NCBI GenBank assembly: GCA_964035575.1
Contig: OZ037884.1
Location: forward strand, 124,001 to 188,000
Length of the DNA: 64,000 nt
Source: Rhynchopus sp. YZ270_cl-10
Taxonomy: Eukaryota; Euglenozoa; Diplonemea; Diplonemida; Diplonemidae
Direction of reading: 5' to 3'
Positions 1 through 11,540 of the stretch are shown piece by piece. The position numbers and the translations under genes were made by a program. Each line of letters begins with the position of its first letter. The first letter of the stretch is position 1. Under the pieces are notes generated by a model. It worked only from the letters and a program-made list of their open reading frames with translations. It had not been told where the DNA came from and made no database searches.

Positions 1-596
1 GGGAGAAAAAGGGAGCAGGGGAGACAGGAGGGGTGAAGGGTTGTATTTTTTTTGGGGGGGAAATGTATTCCTTATAGGGAACGGAGCATGGTACTGTCCT
101 GGAAGCTCCAAGATGGAGTCGGCGGGGCTTAAGAAGTTACCTTCCTAAAGGTGCACACACAACTGGCAAAAAGGGGCGGCATCGTTCCCATACCATCATT
201 GAAATCACATTGCTTTACCAACGTTGCACTCCAATACTACTCCCTGTTGTTGCGTTGCTGTGCCAACCGTCGCCTAATTACAGACCTTGGCGGGTTACTA
301 GATCAGTACTCAAATGCCCTCTCTTGCACACAGACAAGAGAGGGGTACTGTGGTACGCAAAGAAAACAGAAATTTGGTTTGGATATTAAAAAACACAGAG
401 TCTCTGAAATATGGACCCCTTTTTTGATACCCATTTTAACTTCATTTGATAACTCTGCATAGTGTACTTCACTTCACTCACAAAAGCTGTCAGACCTCCA
501 CATCAGGTTACCCTGACTTTGGAGGACAGAAAAAGGGGGCGTCAGGGAAACATGACAATTCTGCACCGATGCGTTCCTATAAAGTTTTTTTTTTCA
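1..596. other. Gene-free stretch
   Basis: Short open frames occur here but none shows protein-like composition or a recognisable motif. I see no RNA gene or repeat that recurs elsewhere in the window. Confidence 0.5.
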
Positions 597-601
597 GTTG
601 A

Positions 602-722
602 TGGTGTTCCCGAAAGGGCCCATATTGACAGGTCCTTGACACAAGGTTTACAGGGGAAAATGACACACCCCCCTATATTGACATGTCCTTGACATGTCCC
701 CGACAGCAGATCGGTAACACCA
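602..722 (+). mobile_element. TGGTG/CACCA MITE, family K copy 1 (121 bp)
   Basis: The ends are TGGTGTT and AACACCA, flanked by the 5-bp direct repeat GTTGA (597-601 and 723-727). Inside are reiterated ATATTGACAGGTC / TTGACATGTC units. There is no coding capacity, so it would have to be moved by a transposase encoded elsewhere. Confidence 0.75.
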
Positions 723-795
723 GTTGATCCTAATTTAATGTGTAACAAATTGCTACTCGTGGGTGGCAATTTGTTTGCTATCAGATCAACCTAAC

Positions 796-825
796 AACCT
801 ACGCCTCTCGTGTTTAGTCACCTTT
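796..825 (+). repeat. Hairpin module A, copy 1
   Basis: It carries GCCTCTCGTG followed by TTTAGTCACCTTT, the 3' half of the A consensus. This is the leftmost copy; the next A copy is 10 kb away, beyond the transposon nest. Confidence 0.65.
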
Positions 826-1585
826 GTTCACAATCGTTATCGGCACATCAAAAAAAAGGGGGATTTTTGATAAATAAATATTTTTTTTTGAATAGATAAA
901 AGCAATAAATTACTTTTTATTTAAAACAAAAGGCACTCCGTATCCAAAACAGGGGGGCAGTCTGGGGACAAAAACAGATTTCTGTATTGGGGAGGGTGGG
1001 AGTGTTTTTCGCTAAAAGGTAGGATTAAAAGTAAAAGAAAATGATGTAAAACATCGGGTAGTCGGGTCCACTTGGAAAATACATAACTACATATAAGTAG
1101 TATATAAAGCACGTAGCCCTAAAAAGTACAAGGACCAAGAACCGACATGAACAGGGACCAAAGAGTCGTGGTGAATTCAAATAATGATCAGTTACCGAGA
1201 AACAACCACTGGTCGACAAACACTAGAAAAGGAAAATCAGCTGAAAAGAAAACGAAAACGTGATATTCTAACTTGTATCTGGCGTAATAAAAAACGGCGT
1301 CCACGTATCATTGGTTGAGCGACGCTTGCCCAGATGACCCGTACCAGGAGAATAAAATTACAAAGAAAAGGAAAATAACAAAATAAACAAAAAGCACAAC
1401 AAGAGTATCCCAAAGTAGTATACAGACAGCACAACTCTCTACAAGGATGTGGCGGCAAGGCCGGTCTGACAACAAAGTTCTTGAAAAAAAAGGGGGGAGG
1501 GGAAACGAACTCTCTCGCTCTGTCTGTCTGTCTCCCTCTGCATCTGCATCTGCACAGAGGTTTTTTTACGGGGGGGTGGGGGGGG
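826..1585. other. Gene-free stretch left of the hAT-like element
   Basis: AT-rich DNA with short open frames on both strands. A pyrimidine stretch (CTCTCGCTCTGTCTGTCTG) lies near 1521-1540, and a G-run just before 1586 serves as the hAT target site. No gene is recognised. Confidence 0.45.
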
Positions 1586-1794
1586 CAGTGTTCCTAATTT
1601 TGCGTTTAAAACGTTTAAAACGTTTTAAACGTTTTAAATTATTTAAAACGCGTTTTAAACTGTTTTAAACGTTTTAAACGTTTTAACTCGAATAAAAAAC
1701 GGGTGACAGTTCTGCACAAAAAAACGTAAAAAATGTGGGGGGAATTTTTCGAATTTTTTTTTTCTGTATCAAAAATCATAGTTTTGGTGCATCT

Positions 1795-2250
1795 GGGGTC
1801 AATTTAGCCTGGTTTTTCTTGGTTTCTCCTGCTAACTTGTTTCCTGTACGGTACCCTAATGAGTGCGCTAAAACCTGGCTGATCAAGCGCTTGGTGCCAG
1901 CATTTGATGTGTCAAAAATTCCCAGCGGGTTCCAGATGGGTAACAGGGTACTTAAGGCTGAGTATGACAGGGTCATGGTTCCTGTGAGAGCAGCCCTAGC
2001 AAAGAGCCTGCACATCTCGGTATACGTTGATGGCTGGAAGGCGCACAACGACGAGAAGGTGTTCACCCTTGTCGCGAGGGTGCGGATGCCCGCCCTGTAA
2101 GCACAAAAGTTTTGGAGGAGGACTTGCACAATGTGGAGGAGATCTGCACGCACCTGCATGAGAAAAAGATAGGTTGAGTGGGCTAGTGTGTGATGGGGAC
2201 ACCATGGGACACCACTGTGTCTTCTCTGTTCACAACAGCAGCGGCGGACG
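1795..2250 (+). pseudogene. hAT-type transposase remnant
   Basis: The frame ending at 2100 contains LKAEYDRVMVPVRAALAKS, then HISVYVDGWKAHNDEKVFTL. This resembles the hAT stretch with an (I/L)SxxxDxW motif in the RNase H-like catalytic core. In other frames the sequence continues with EEDLHNVEEICTHL and VCDGDTMGHH, which recall the following helix and the VxD strand of the family. The protein is therefore broken by at least two frame changes or by unrecognised introns. The N-terminal zinc finger and C-terminal dimerisation region are missing. The assignment rests on motif spacing alone. Confidence 0.6.
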
Positions 2251-2429
2251 ACCTGGAGAAGTTCATGCGGGTGGAGGACTCCCCTGGTAGAGCTGCTGCG
2301 ACATCGACCAAGCTACCTGTAGGCGTCAGCTGGCTTGCCGGCGCGATAGAGACTGTGGAGGAGACGGGAGCCTATCGCCACAGCATACGCGCACCCTTAC
2401 TGGACCACGACCCCGTGTCACCGTGGGAG

Positions 2430-2775
2430 TGGGATCGGATCGTACGCTGAATGACGTGCTGATCACACCAGAAATACCGGGTGTCAGCAAGAGTGCCTCT
2501 GCAAGCAGCGAAGAGAACCGGCAAAGGACGGAACTGGCTCTTGCGGCTCTGCCACCCCACACGGGACGCGTCTACACAGACGGATCCTTGCACACGGTAA
2601 ACAGAACACCACGTGCTTCACTGACCACCAGACCAGCGCACCCCCACGGAGGAGTGGGGGCCATCTTCTATCACAACGACGGCTCCACTATACCAAAGGG
2701 GGCACGCCAAGCATCCAGTGCAACACGACACTCTGCTCGGCCTATCAGGCAGAGCTGGTGGCACCTTGTAATTAG
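2430..2775 (+). pseudogene. LINE-type RNase H domain fragment
   Basis: One frame reads LPPHTGRVYTDGS then GGVGAIFYHNDG, matching the first two strands of ribonuclease H with the catalytic Asp in YTDGS. A shifted frame continues with CSAYQAELVA, matching the next catalytic-Glu helix (S.YQAEL.A). This arrangement is typical of the RNase H domain of I-type and related non-LTR retrotransposons. No reverse transcriptase or endonuclease part is visible, so this is a short dead piece lying inside the hAT-like element. Confidence 0.6.
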
Positions 2776-2797
2776 ACACCATGCGGTGTCTAATTAC
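2768..2797. repeat. Perfect 13-bp palindrome with 4-nt loop
   Basis: GTAATTAGACACC, then ATGC, then GGTGTCTAATTAC. It is perfect and sits just after the LINE fragment and before the long-inverted-repeat element. No second copy is seen. Confidence 0.8.
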
Positions 2798-2870
2798 ACC
2801 GTGCCTGCTGCCACTGAAAAGTTCAGCAAAGAGGAAAATACCACATTTTTTCGCAAAGACATTTTTTTTT

Positions 2871-4797
2871 GGGGTAAGGACATTCTGGTACCCCCAAGTT
2901 TGACTTTTGGACAATTCAGACCCACAAGGTTTCGATAAAGACAATTCAGACCCACAAGGTTTACGATAAAGACAGTTCAGACCCACAAGGTTTACGATAA
3001 AGACACTTCAGAACCACAAGGTTTGCATTTTGGACAGTTCAACCCCACAAGGTTTGCACTTTGGACAGTTCAGACCTTGTGGGTCTGAACTGTCCAAAAT
3101 GCAAACCTTGTGGGTCTGAAGTGTCCAAAATACAAACCTTGTGGTTCTGAACTGTCCAAAAGTCAAACCTTGTACGTGTTTTCTTCTTCTAAGGTGCTTG
3201 CTCTCCATACCTAGACCCTCGAATTTTTTTTCTTGACCCCATACATATGGGTGCATTTCGACGATTTGAGGCCATTCAAAGCAAAAGTTGGCACTTTTGA
3301 TCATCTGCGGGGGTCTAAAACACGGTTTTGCGTACACCACGCTGGATGATAGGGGTCACATCATGTGGCCATATATCAAGTTACACCGCAAAAATCTACC
3401 AGACCCTGTCTTCGTGCACCTTTTTTCACCCACCCACACCCACACCTCCCCACCCATCCCTCACAGGATTACACCAAAATAATGAAAATTGGGTTTCAAG
3501 TACCCTGTTTCTCTCAGAAGTCAGTCACTGCTATTGCCATTTAACCCAGGGAGCATAGCTAGTGCAAGAAATTCGACTTTGGAAACTTTCCGGAAAGTCT
3601 GTCCTCTGCTCGCGGAGGGACGAGGCACAATAAAATATTGCGTTCCCCCAGAAAACCAGTGCACATTTCACACTCCTTGTGGGTGGTATTGTTGCCTTTT
3701 TTGTCACAGTAATTTTGGCCCAGGCATGCTCTTGAGCATGACAATTTAGTGTGTATGGGGCAGGGTGTTGTTTTGTTCTGAATTCTCTAGTTATCATCTA
3801 AGTCAATCGCGGGTGGTGGTTTGTGTAGCGTGAGGCACTCTTTTTAACAAACTTTCTGCAGTTGATAATAACCTTTAAGGGGGGGGGGGGGGGGGGGTGG
3901 TTTGCGGACGCTGCCATATGCACTGTTGTTATTTCTTCGGATTTATCATCATACAGCGTAACATGGTGGATTCGCCTGGTCGACACAACCTTTGATAGAT
4001 ATGGGATAACCAACCCCCTTCGACCCCTCGTGGGTTCACTGAACAAGCCCTAGACTAGTGGTAGTTAAACGCGATTGAACATTTAAATTCCTAGAGATGA
4101 AAGAACAAGACAACGCTTCTGTACCCGCGCATCAAAATTGTGGAAAACTTTGCACCCCAAACACCCTCAACAACGCCTGCCAAAAGGCGCCCCTTGTTGC
4201 TGGGAGTTGGTTCTCATGTTTGATACCTGCACAGCGGGCATTCCTCTGAGTCCAACGCATGTTTGGCCTGTCTGCGGCGTTGTACGAAGACAGGGTCTGG
4301 TAGATTTTTGCGGTGTAACTTGACATATGGCCACATGATGTGACCCCTATCATCCAGCGTGGTGTACGCAAAACCGTGTTTTAGACCCCCGCAGATGATC
4401 AAAAGTGCCAACTTTTGCTTTGAATGGCCTCAAATCGTCGAAATACACCCATATGTATGGGGTCAAGAAAAAAAATTCGAGGGTCTAGGTATGGAGAGCA
4501 AGCACCTTAGAAGAAGAAAACACGTACAAGGTTTGACTTTTGGACACTTCAGAACCACAAGGTTTGTATTTTGGACAGTTCAGACCCACAAGGTCTGAAC
4601 TGTCCAAAGTGCAAACCTTGTGGGGTTGAACTGTCCAAAATGCAAACCTTGTGGTTCTGAAGTGTCTTTATCGTAAACCTTGTGGGTCTGAACTGTCTTT
4701 ATCGTAAACCTTGTGGTTCTGAATTGTCTTTATCGAAACCTTGTGGGTCTGAATTGTCCAAAAGTCAAACTTGGGGGTACCAGAATGTCCTTACCCC
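2871..4797. mobile_element. Long-inverted-repeat (foldback) element 1
   Basis: Two arms of about 0.5 kb (2871-3416 and 4285-4797) are near-perfect reverse complements, starting GGGGTAAGGACATTCTGG. They lie between a T9 run on the left and a C plus T run on the right, so the target was probably a T tract. The outer arm is built of roughly 25-bp repeats (GACAGTTCAGACCCACAAGG type). The inner arm carries a block (TCGACGATTTGAGGCCATTC and ACCCTCGAATTTTT) that recurs in the elements at 21.2 and 61.3 kb. The 0.87-kb centre has no convincing gene. Confidence 0.75.
3879..3920. repeat. Poly-G tract joined to an orphan MITE end
   Basis: Nineteen Gs are followed by TGGTTTGCGGACGCTGCCATATG. This matches one end of the inverted-repeat element at 56.29-56.52 kb, which also has a G/C run next to GCGGACGCTGCCATAT. 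The other end is not found here. Confidence 0.6.
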
Positions 4798-4799
4798 CT

Positions 4800-4810
4800 T
4801 TTTTTTTGCC

Positions 4811-4845
<35 letters not shown>

Positions 4846-5035
4846 CCCTGAAAAGCCAAAATTCACCACCGTTTTTTATTCGAGTTTAAAACGTTTAAAA
4901 CAGTTTAAAACGTTTAGAGTTTAAAACGTTTAAAACGTTTAGTTTAAAACTAGGGCTAGGAACACTGGGGGGGGGGGGGGGTTTCACCCCCCCCCCCCCC
5001 CCCCCACGATTTTTTTTCCGGCTTTTGGGGGGGTG
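4800..5035. repeat. Homopolymer block: poly-A, poly-G, poly-C
   Basis: A long A run (about 4814-4842) is followed by the hAT subterminal repeats. Then come about 14 Gs and about 20 Cs around GTTTCA, and a further G/T-rich stretch. The right end of the hAT-like element falls inside it. Confidence 0.7.
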
Positions 5036-5760
5036 AAAATAAAATTTTTTTACCTATATGTCCTGTGCATATGTCCGTGTTGGCCGAGGCTCGGACATAT
5101 ACACATGTTTTCGGACATATGCACATCCCGGACATATGCACAGTTCAGTGTATACAGTGTACAGTGGCAAAAACCCATTCCGAGCTTTCCGGCCGGTGCG
5201 TTGGCGGGGCATCTCCCCTCAGGGTTTTTCGGGGGATGGGGTTGAAGAAGGGGGAAAATGGGTCAAATACGAGAGGGGGCGGTTGTGAACCATCCCGCCA
5301 CCAGGCCTCTCCTCCTCTGTGCAGCCTTGAGAGCTTTGTAGCCACCGGTGAGTCACAAGCCGTAGGTACATACAAAGAACGCGTAACCCTGCGCTCGCGG
5401 AGGTACACCTTAAAATTTGTTCTCCGCTCGCTTCGCTCGCGGAGGTACACCTTCAAAAATTTTTCCGCTCGCTGCGCTCGCGGAGGTACACCTTAAAAAT
5501 TTTTCTCTGCTCGCTTCGCTCGCGGAGGTACACCTTCAAAAAATTTTCCGCTCGCTACGCTCGCGGAGGTACACCTTAAAATTTTTCCCGCTCGCTTCGC
5601 TCGCGGAGGTACACCTTAAGGCAGATTTTTACCTCTCACACGGACATATACACCTGTACCTGTGTATATGTCCGGAAAATTTTCAGAAAGTCCCGGACAT
5701 ATACACATCAAAATGGGTCCGGACATATACACGGGGGGGGGTAGGTACGAAAATAAAAAA
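5036..5760. repeat. CGGACATATACACA repeats and a roughly 40-bp tandem array
   Basis: The motif CGGACATA(T)(A/G)CACA and its complement recur at 5050-5140 and 5640-5735. Between them (5389-5625) lie about six tandem units of roughly 40 bp, each with CGCTCGCTTCGCTCGCGGAG then GTACACCTT and a short A/T run. Several units contain the palindrome-like TCGCTTCGCTCGCGGA. Open frames across this block are repeat translations, not genes. Confidence 0.75.
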
Positions 5761-6006
5761 AAAATCTTGATTGGTGCTCCTGATAACCCCATTTTGCGTA
5801 CTTGTTGCGTACTTGTTGCGTAGTTCTTGCGTACTTCGTGAAAGCACGGGGCTTCATTTTCATTTTGTGGGTATTTTTTTTTTTGAAAAAAATTTCTCGT
5901 TGTGAAGCTTTTAAACACCGGCATTTGCAATTTCGGAATCCGTCCGGCCAGTGGTGGGGTCAATTTGCCGAAATGGACAAGTTCTCGTTTTTGATCAATT
6001 TTCGCA

Positions 6007-6087
6007 CAGTACACAGTACACAGTACACAGTACACAGTACACAGTACACAGTACACAGTACACAGTACACAGTACACAGTACACAGT
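6007..6087. repeat. ACAGTAC heptanucleotide array
   Basis: About eleven uninterrupted 7-bp units that pass directly into the 5-bp array. Confidence 0.9.
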
Positions 6088-7186
6088 ACAGTACAGTACA
6101 GTACAGTACAGTACAGTACAGTACAGTACAGTACAGTACAGTACAGTACAGTACAGTACAGTACAGTACAGTACAGTACAGTACAGTACAGTACAGTACA
6201 GTACAGTACAGTACAGTACAGTACAGTACAGTACAGTACAGTACAGTACAGTACAGTACAGTACAGTACAGTACAGTACAGTACAGTACAGTACAGTACA
6301 GTACAGTACAGTACAGTACAGTACAGTACAGTACAGTACAGTACAGTACAGTACAGTACAGTACAGTACAGTACAGTACAGTACAGTACAGTACAGTACA
6401 GTACAGTACAGTACAGTACAGTACAGTACAGTACAGTACAGTACAGTACAGTACAGTACAGTACAGTACAGTACAGTACAGTACAGTACAGTACAGTACA
6501 GTACAGTACAGTACAGTACAGTACAGTACAGTACAGTACAGTACAGTACAGTACAGTACAGTACAGTACAGTACAGTACAGTACAGTACAGTACAGTACA
6601 GTACAGTACAGTACAGTACAGTACAGTACAGTACAGTACAGTACAGTACAGTACAGTACAGTACAGTACAGTACAGTACAGTACAGTACAGTACAGTACA
6701 GTACAGTACAGTACAGTACAGTACAGTACAGTACAGTACAGTACAGTACAGTACAGTACAGTACAGTACAGTACAGTACAGTACAGTACAGTACAGTACA
6801 GTACAGTACAGTACAGTACAGTACAGTACAGTACAGTACAGTACAGTACAGTACAGTACAGTACAGTACAGTACAGTACAGTACAGTACAGTACAGTACA
6901 GTACAGTACAGTACAGTACAGTACAGTACAGTACAGTACAGTACAGTACAGTACAGTACAGTACAGTACAGTACAGTACAGTACAGTACAGTACAGTACA
7001 GTACAGTACAGTACAGTACAGTACAGTACAGTACAGTACAGTACAGTACAGTACAGTACAGTACAGTACAGTACAGTACAGTACAGTACAGTACAGTACA
7101 GTACAGTACAGTACAGTACAGTACAGTACAGTACAGTACAGTACAGTACAGTACAGTACAGTACAGTACAGTACAGTACAGTACAG
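6083..7186. repeat. GTACA pentanucleotide array, about 1.1 kb
   Basis: About 220 head-to-tail GTACA units with no visible interruption. The unit contains the palindrome GTAC, so each strand can fold on itself. The 422-481-residue open frames translating it (repeated STVQY) arise only because 5 and 3 share no factor and no stop occurs in any phase. Confidence 0.95.
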
Positions 7187-7599
7187 CCTATGCGGTGGGC
7201 ATCCCTGCCAAAAACCTAGAAATTTTCCCCCCGCAAAACATGCTTAATTTTTGCTTTTTGCCACTTTCAGGTGATTCCTGCACTTTTGGGGTCAATGCGT
7301 GCACAAACTGGCTTCTGGAACCCTAAAACCAAAAAACCCCAAAAAATACCCACAAAGTAAAAATGAAGCCCACCCCCATTTTGCGTACATTTTGCGTACT
7401 TGTTGCGTAGTTGTTGCGTACTTGGGATTTTTTATTTCTGGAGTACCATTGATGGTGTTCTCTTACTCTCCCCCCGATACCTTTCTCGCGCCCCAAGAAC
7501 CATCTAAGGGAGTTAGAGGGTGGGCGTGTTTTCCTAGAATTTGACGGACGGAGCTCGTAGAACCCAACGAGGAATGAGAAAAAAGGATAGGGCGAAATC

Positions 7600-7715
7600 A
7601 TAAAAGTAGCGTACCGTGCGCCTGCGGCGCAAGCTTACTGTAAATTGTATGACATGGTACTGGGTACTTAACTCAAAAAAGTGGACGGCATCTAAAAATT
7701 TCCGCCTGCGGCGCG
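7600..7715. repeat. Orphan end of the GTAGCGTACCGTGCGCC element
   Basis: AAAAGTAGCGTACCGTGCGC with CTGCGGCGCA matches the terminal repeats of the element at 58.77-59.70 kb. A CGCCTGCGGCGC-like motif follows again near 7703. No matching right end is seen nearby. Confidence 0.6.
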
Positions 7716-8005
7716 GCAGCCCTGACCCAGTTTCCCCCTTTTCTTGTTCAGTCGGCAGGATCACTTGGCCCTTACACTGATGTTGACCAAAAGCCGAGAA
7801 CTTGTCCATTTCGTCAAATTGACCCCACCACAGCGCGGACGGATTCCAAAAATCCCCCACGAACCAGCTTCTCCAGGGGCTTCGCGCGCGAAGCGCGCGA
7901 AAAATTTTGCAACCCGAAAAACACCTCACCCCCCCTAAGGTCAAAAAAACCGGTCCCAAAAAAAACCTCTGCATCTGCATCTAAAAAAAAAAAAAAGCGA
8001 GGAAT

Positions 8006-8074
8006 GATAGTGCAAAACACCTCTGAGACCTCAGGCACGGTACACTCCGTGGGGTGGTCGAAACCCCAGGTGTG
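8006..8074 (+). repeat. Hairpin module D, long form
   Basis: The first hairpin is AGTGC...GGCAC(GG)T. The second is ACACTCCGTGGGG, then TGGTCGAAA, then CCCCAGGTGT. On the minus strand the second arm reads GGGGTTTCGACC, close to a pol III box B. Confidence 0.65.
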
Positions 8075-8200
8075 CTGCGCTAGGTGTTGCTTACAGGGAA
8101 GCTGCAAAATAAGAAAGGGAGGAATAACGAACGTAATAGACGAGCATCAGAAGGGAGGAAGGATGTTTGCGTTAAAAGTTTTTTTTTTTGTTTTATTTTT

Positions 8201-8248
8201 TGAAAACTTGGTTGTATTAGTGTAGCCACCCTAGAGTGCTCCACTATA
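8201..8248 (-). repeat. Module F, poly(A)-ended on minus strand
   Basis: Plus strand: TTGAAAACTTGG...TAGTGTAGCCACCCTAGAGTG then CTCCACTATA. The closing pair is TAGTG/CACTA. Read on the minus strand, it ends in an A run, like a small retroposed RNA. Confidence 0.65.
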
Positions 8249-9904
8249 GATTTTGTTTTTTTTTTTTTTTAGACTACATAATTAGCAGCCACGATTTATG
8301 GGATAAAAATAATATAGCTTCGTGACATACGTACCTGTTCTTTTTCTTCGTTGCAAATAAATACAATTTTTTTTTTTTGAAGAATTGATGTGCACCTAAA
8401 CAGGACGGTTTTGGACATTTTGAGGAGAAAAATCCTGAAGGAGGTTTAAGGGTTCTGGATATGCGGAATAAACAAACGCGCCTTGTTTGGGTTTTTACTG
8501 TACAGAGACAGAAGCCCTCATGCGGCAGAAGATGAAAACCACAGGGAAATGTTGAAAACAGAAATAAAGATGAACAACACAGTAACACTCACGGGTGGAC
8601 AACACAGGTCCTTCTGGCAAGAATAAGCAATCTGTACCAAGGCGTGCGAATCGTAACCAAGTATTTCAACATAATTATGCATTCAATAAATTGAGAGCAG
8701 AGGAAGAGGGATCAACAAATGTTCCCATCTTTCTTAACAAACAGTACACATGCACTGACACAAAAAAAAAAAGTGAACTTGAGAGTCGGGACGGAGCCGC
8801 CTTCACAAGATCTTCCAACAGAGAACAAATCGACGATAATCCTGACCCTACAAAAATAGTGTGATTTTTTTTTGACTACAACACGTTTCCACGCACAGAA
8901 GACACGAACAGAATACAACTCACCTCCAACACGCAAAACAGAATGGCTTACTTTTTAAGTAAAAAAAACTCTCGCAAAAAAACAAAAGAAAACTCCCTTG
9001 AAAGTGTGACCATGCTCCAGAAAAGAGAAGTACCTACAGCCTTCTTTTGTACAGAATACCCTACAGAAGCAATATAACTCACCCCTTAGGGATACCCCGT
9101 ACAGATGCATCACGTTATCCGAGAAGCGTTTGCGCTGTGAGTACTGTCAGAAGACACGCCAGAAAAGGGGGGGTAAAAGAAAGAAAATAATTTTCATACA
9201 CTTTCCATTCAAAGAGAAAGCATACAAAAGGACGTTCACAAATAATATATCCTGTCTGAGAAAGAAAAGAAAAGAAAAGTTTTAGATTCATATACTTTCA
9301 GTTCACAGAATTGAAAGTAAAGAAAATGTTGCGAGACGAAATGTGCCTCTGTGCACATACCTCTATATTAAAAGAAAAATAAGAAACTGTAGTTGATGCA
9401 GGCACCTCCGACTGACCCACTGTACGCTGCCAGCCATCCAGATGAAATCACGACAAACAAAAGGTTTATAAGATGGCCACTGCATAGCCGCCTTTTGCCC
9501 ACAACAAAAGAAGAGTTTGGGAAGAAAGGTGTGCCTACTAGCTGTAAATGTGCCTCTATGTACATACACACATTTTTTTTTCCCCCGTTTGCCATAGAAC
9601 ATACGGGAAGGCTCTCACTGCTGAGGTGCGTGGGTGCGGTGGTCCTGGATGCAAAAAAGGGAGGTTACGACAAAATCCTTTTAGGCTCCGAACCCAACCG
9701 CGTTGATGTTGTGTGTATGCACAGGAGAACAAATGTCCGAAATGTACCGAATACTGTAGCGCGCACGTAGAAAAAAAGGAATTTTTAATCTAAGACGGTC
9801 CTAAGCGGTGCTAAGTGGTGCTTAGTCGCCTTTTAGCCAACAAAAAGAGAAAAAACTTACAAGATAAAAGAATTTCGTGGAAGAAAAAAAAATACAATAA
9901 AGAT

Positions 9905-10066
9905 CATGGATGGCACCGATCACCAGGTATAGGGTATTACCGGGTCTTGCAAATCCCGGATCCAATACCGGGGTATTTTTTTTTTTTACCCGGCAATGCA
10001 CGGTATTACCTGGTAATGACAAACCAAAAACCCGGTAATTCCCGGTACCAAAGAGTACCATCCATG
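9905..10066. mobile_element. CATGGA-ended MITE (162 bp)
   Basis: The ends are CATGGATGGCAC and a near-complement GTACCATCCATG. The 6-bp direct repeat AAAGAT flanks it (9899-9904 and 10067-10072). The body is made of CCCGGTAATACC-like palindromic repeats. It shares terminal style and duplication size with the elements at 47.6 and 49.65 kb. Confidence 0.72.
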
Positions 10067-11426
10067 AAAGATAAAAAAAGGAGCGCGCATGGAAAGAAAG
10101 AAATAACTTAAGAACTGGGACGCTCCATGAAACAACAACAAAAACAAAATGATGAATCTCGCAAACTAAACAGATGGGGACGATGCTGGGAGGGGAAAGG
10201 AAAGAGGGGAAGGGGAGCCCTTTCCTAGCCCCTAGAGACGTCCAGCGCTTAGCCGTCTTTTTGGATAAGCGCTGTGGGACACCAAAACGGGACAATTCAC
10301 TTCTAATGATACACAAAAAATGGGTGTTTTTTTTTTGTTTGTGTGGAAAAAGGTGGGTTTTGAGAAGCCAATAAGCAAAACCAATATATTCTTAAGTCTA
10401 CGGTGAAACTACAATTAAAAAACCACAAAATCAATTCATTTTACCGCACCGTCGTGCAGGAAAACCATGACCCATCCCTACCCACCCCCACCCCACCCCC
10501 TCTACACTCACGTTGCAAGCCTCTCTCTGTAGCCCCACTACGGCGCCATTTTGTGAGAAGGCTCATTATTGCGATTCATTTTTTGGGTTCTGTTCTAAAA
10601 GAAAATAATAAAATGGGCTGACACTGATGATGATCCAGCAAGCCGCCCATGCTTGGATGCACAATGCAAAAAAAAAAAAAAATAGTTGTCACGTACGCAC
10701 AAAAACCACACCTTTTATTTTTCCATGCTTTTTCGTTTTCTCTAATTCACATGATGACATAGGAGGGGGGGAAGCGGAGAACATAATTTATAATACAGCG
10801 AACCGTGCATTTCCGGGGTGTGTCTAATTTTGGCAGTATCCCCTTATTAAGGGTTAGACCTCCTTCATTAAGTCACCCATAAAACGCACCCGTAAATGGC
10901 TCACTGTATTTTTATTGTTGATAATCTGATATCGGCCAACCACGCAAGTGGTCTGCACGCAGCCGGTGTTGCGTGGTGTGAAGGAAAAAAAAGGGCAAAA
11001 AAAATAAAATGGCAAAAGATGAATCTAAGCCTCTCTGTGCTTAGTCTGATTAGATTACTTAATGTTTTGAACATTGGTTATTCATCAATCTTTTTTGTTG
11101 TATTTTTGTCTCTCTGTGCTTAGTCACCTTGATCGCAATTGGTACCATCAGGTCGGGGGGGGCGAACAACGTGACGTTGCTGACGCAGACACACACCTCT
11201 CTGACTGACTGACGCTACCAGCCCCAGCAATAAAAGCACAAAACATAAAAAAAACTAATTGATGTTATGAGTTGGGTGGAAATTTGCGCTAATATCCAGT
11301 TGGATTTGGTTTGGGAGCTCTCCAAGCAAAAATAACACTTCACGTTTCGAGGAGGAAATCTTGACAAAGTGTTGCTCACATGTCAAAGTACATTGGCATG
11401 TGTTTGAAAAGCAAGGGGGGAAAAGA

Positions 11427-11462
11427 AAAGTTGTAAGATGAATGTGTCTCTCGTGCACACAA
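11427..11462 (+). repeat. Hairpin module B, type copy
   Basis: GTAAGATGAATGTGTCTCTC then GTGCACACA. The loop matches that of A, but the stem is TGTG/CACA instead of CTAAGC/GCTTAG. Confidence 0.7.
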
Positions 11463-11473
11463 AAAAAAATGGG

Positions 11474-11540
11474 CAGTTGTTGATGCAGGCACCTCCGACT
11501 GACCCACTGTATGATGTCCAGCCATCCGAATGAAAGCATA
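11474..11540 (+). repeat. Module E, near-complete copy
   Basis: TTGATGCAGGCACCTCCGAC, then TGACCCACTGTA, then CCAGCCATCCGAATGAAAGC. On the minus strand the core TGGGTCAGTCGG matches the pol III box A consensus at 11 of 12 positions. Confidence 0.7.

Larger units (their letters stand above)
1586..4967 (+). mobile_element. hAT-like DNA transposon, 3.4 kb, invaded by other elements
   Basis: The ends match as CAGTGTTCCTA (from 1586) and TAGGAACACTG (to 4967). Each is flanked by eight G residues (1578-1585 and 4968-4975), compatible with the 8-bp target duplication of hAT elements. Subterminal TTTAAAACG repeats line the inside of both ends (about 1603-1685 and 4882-4950). Remains of a hAT-type transposase follow the left end. 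A LINE fragment and a 1.9-kb inverted-repeat element have been added inside. Ends, duplication size, subterminal repeats and transposase remains agree. The weak point is that the duplication is a homopolymer. Confidence 0.72.
5840..7990. repeat. Inverted-repeat block flanking a microsatellite
   Basis: GGGCTTCATTTT...TGTGGGTATTTTT at 5850-5880 recurs inverted at 7340-7375. TCGGAATCCGTCCG...GGTCAATTTGCCGAAATGGA at 5932-5985 recurs inverted at about 7797-7855. GCGTACTTGTTGCGTA repeats lie at 5796-5840 and 7382-7425. The same TCGGAATCCGTCCG block appears twice in direct order at 30.2-30.4 kb, so this is a dispersed family. No gene is seen. Confidence 0.6.

Noticed and set aside
2423-2938. A 171-codon frame taken as one gene
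   Set aside because: It mixes an RNase H fragment, the palindrome at 2768 and the arm of the long-inverted-repeat element.
5802-7247. Open frames of 422-481 codons over the GTACA array (STVQY repeats)
   Set aside because: Pure translation of a 5-bp repeat that has no stop in any phase; no start context or non-repeat domain.
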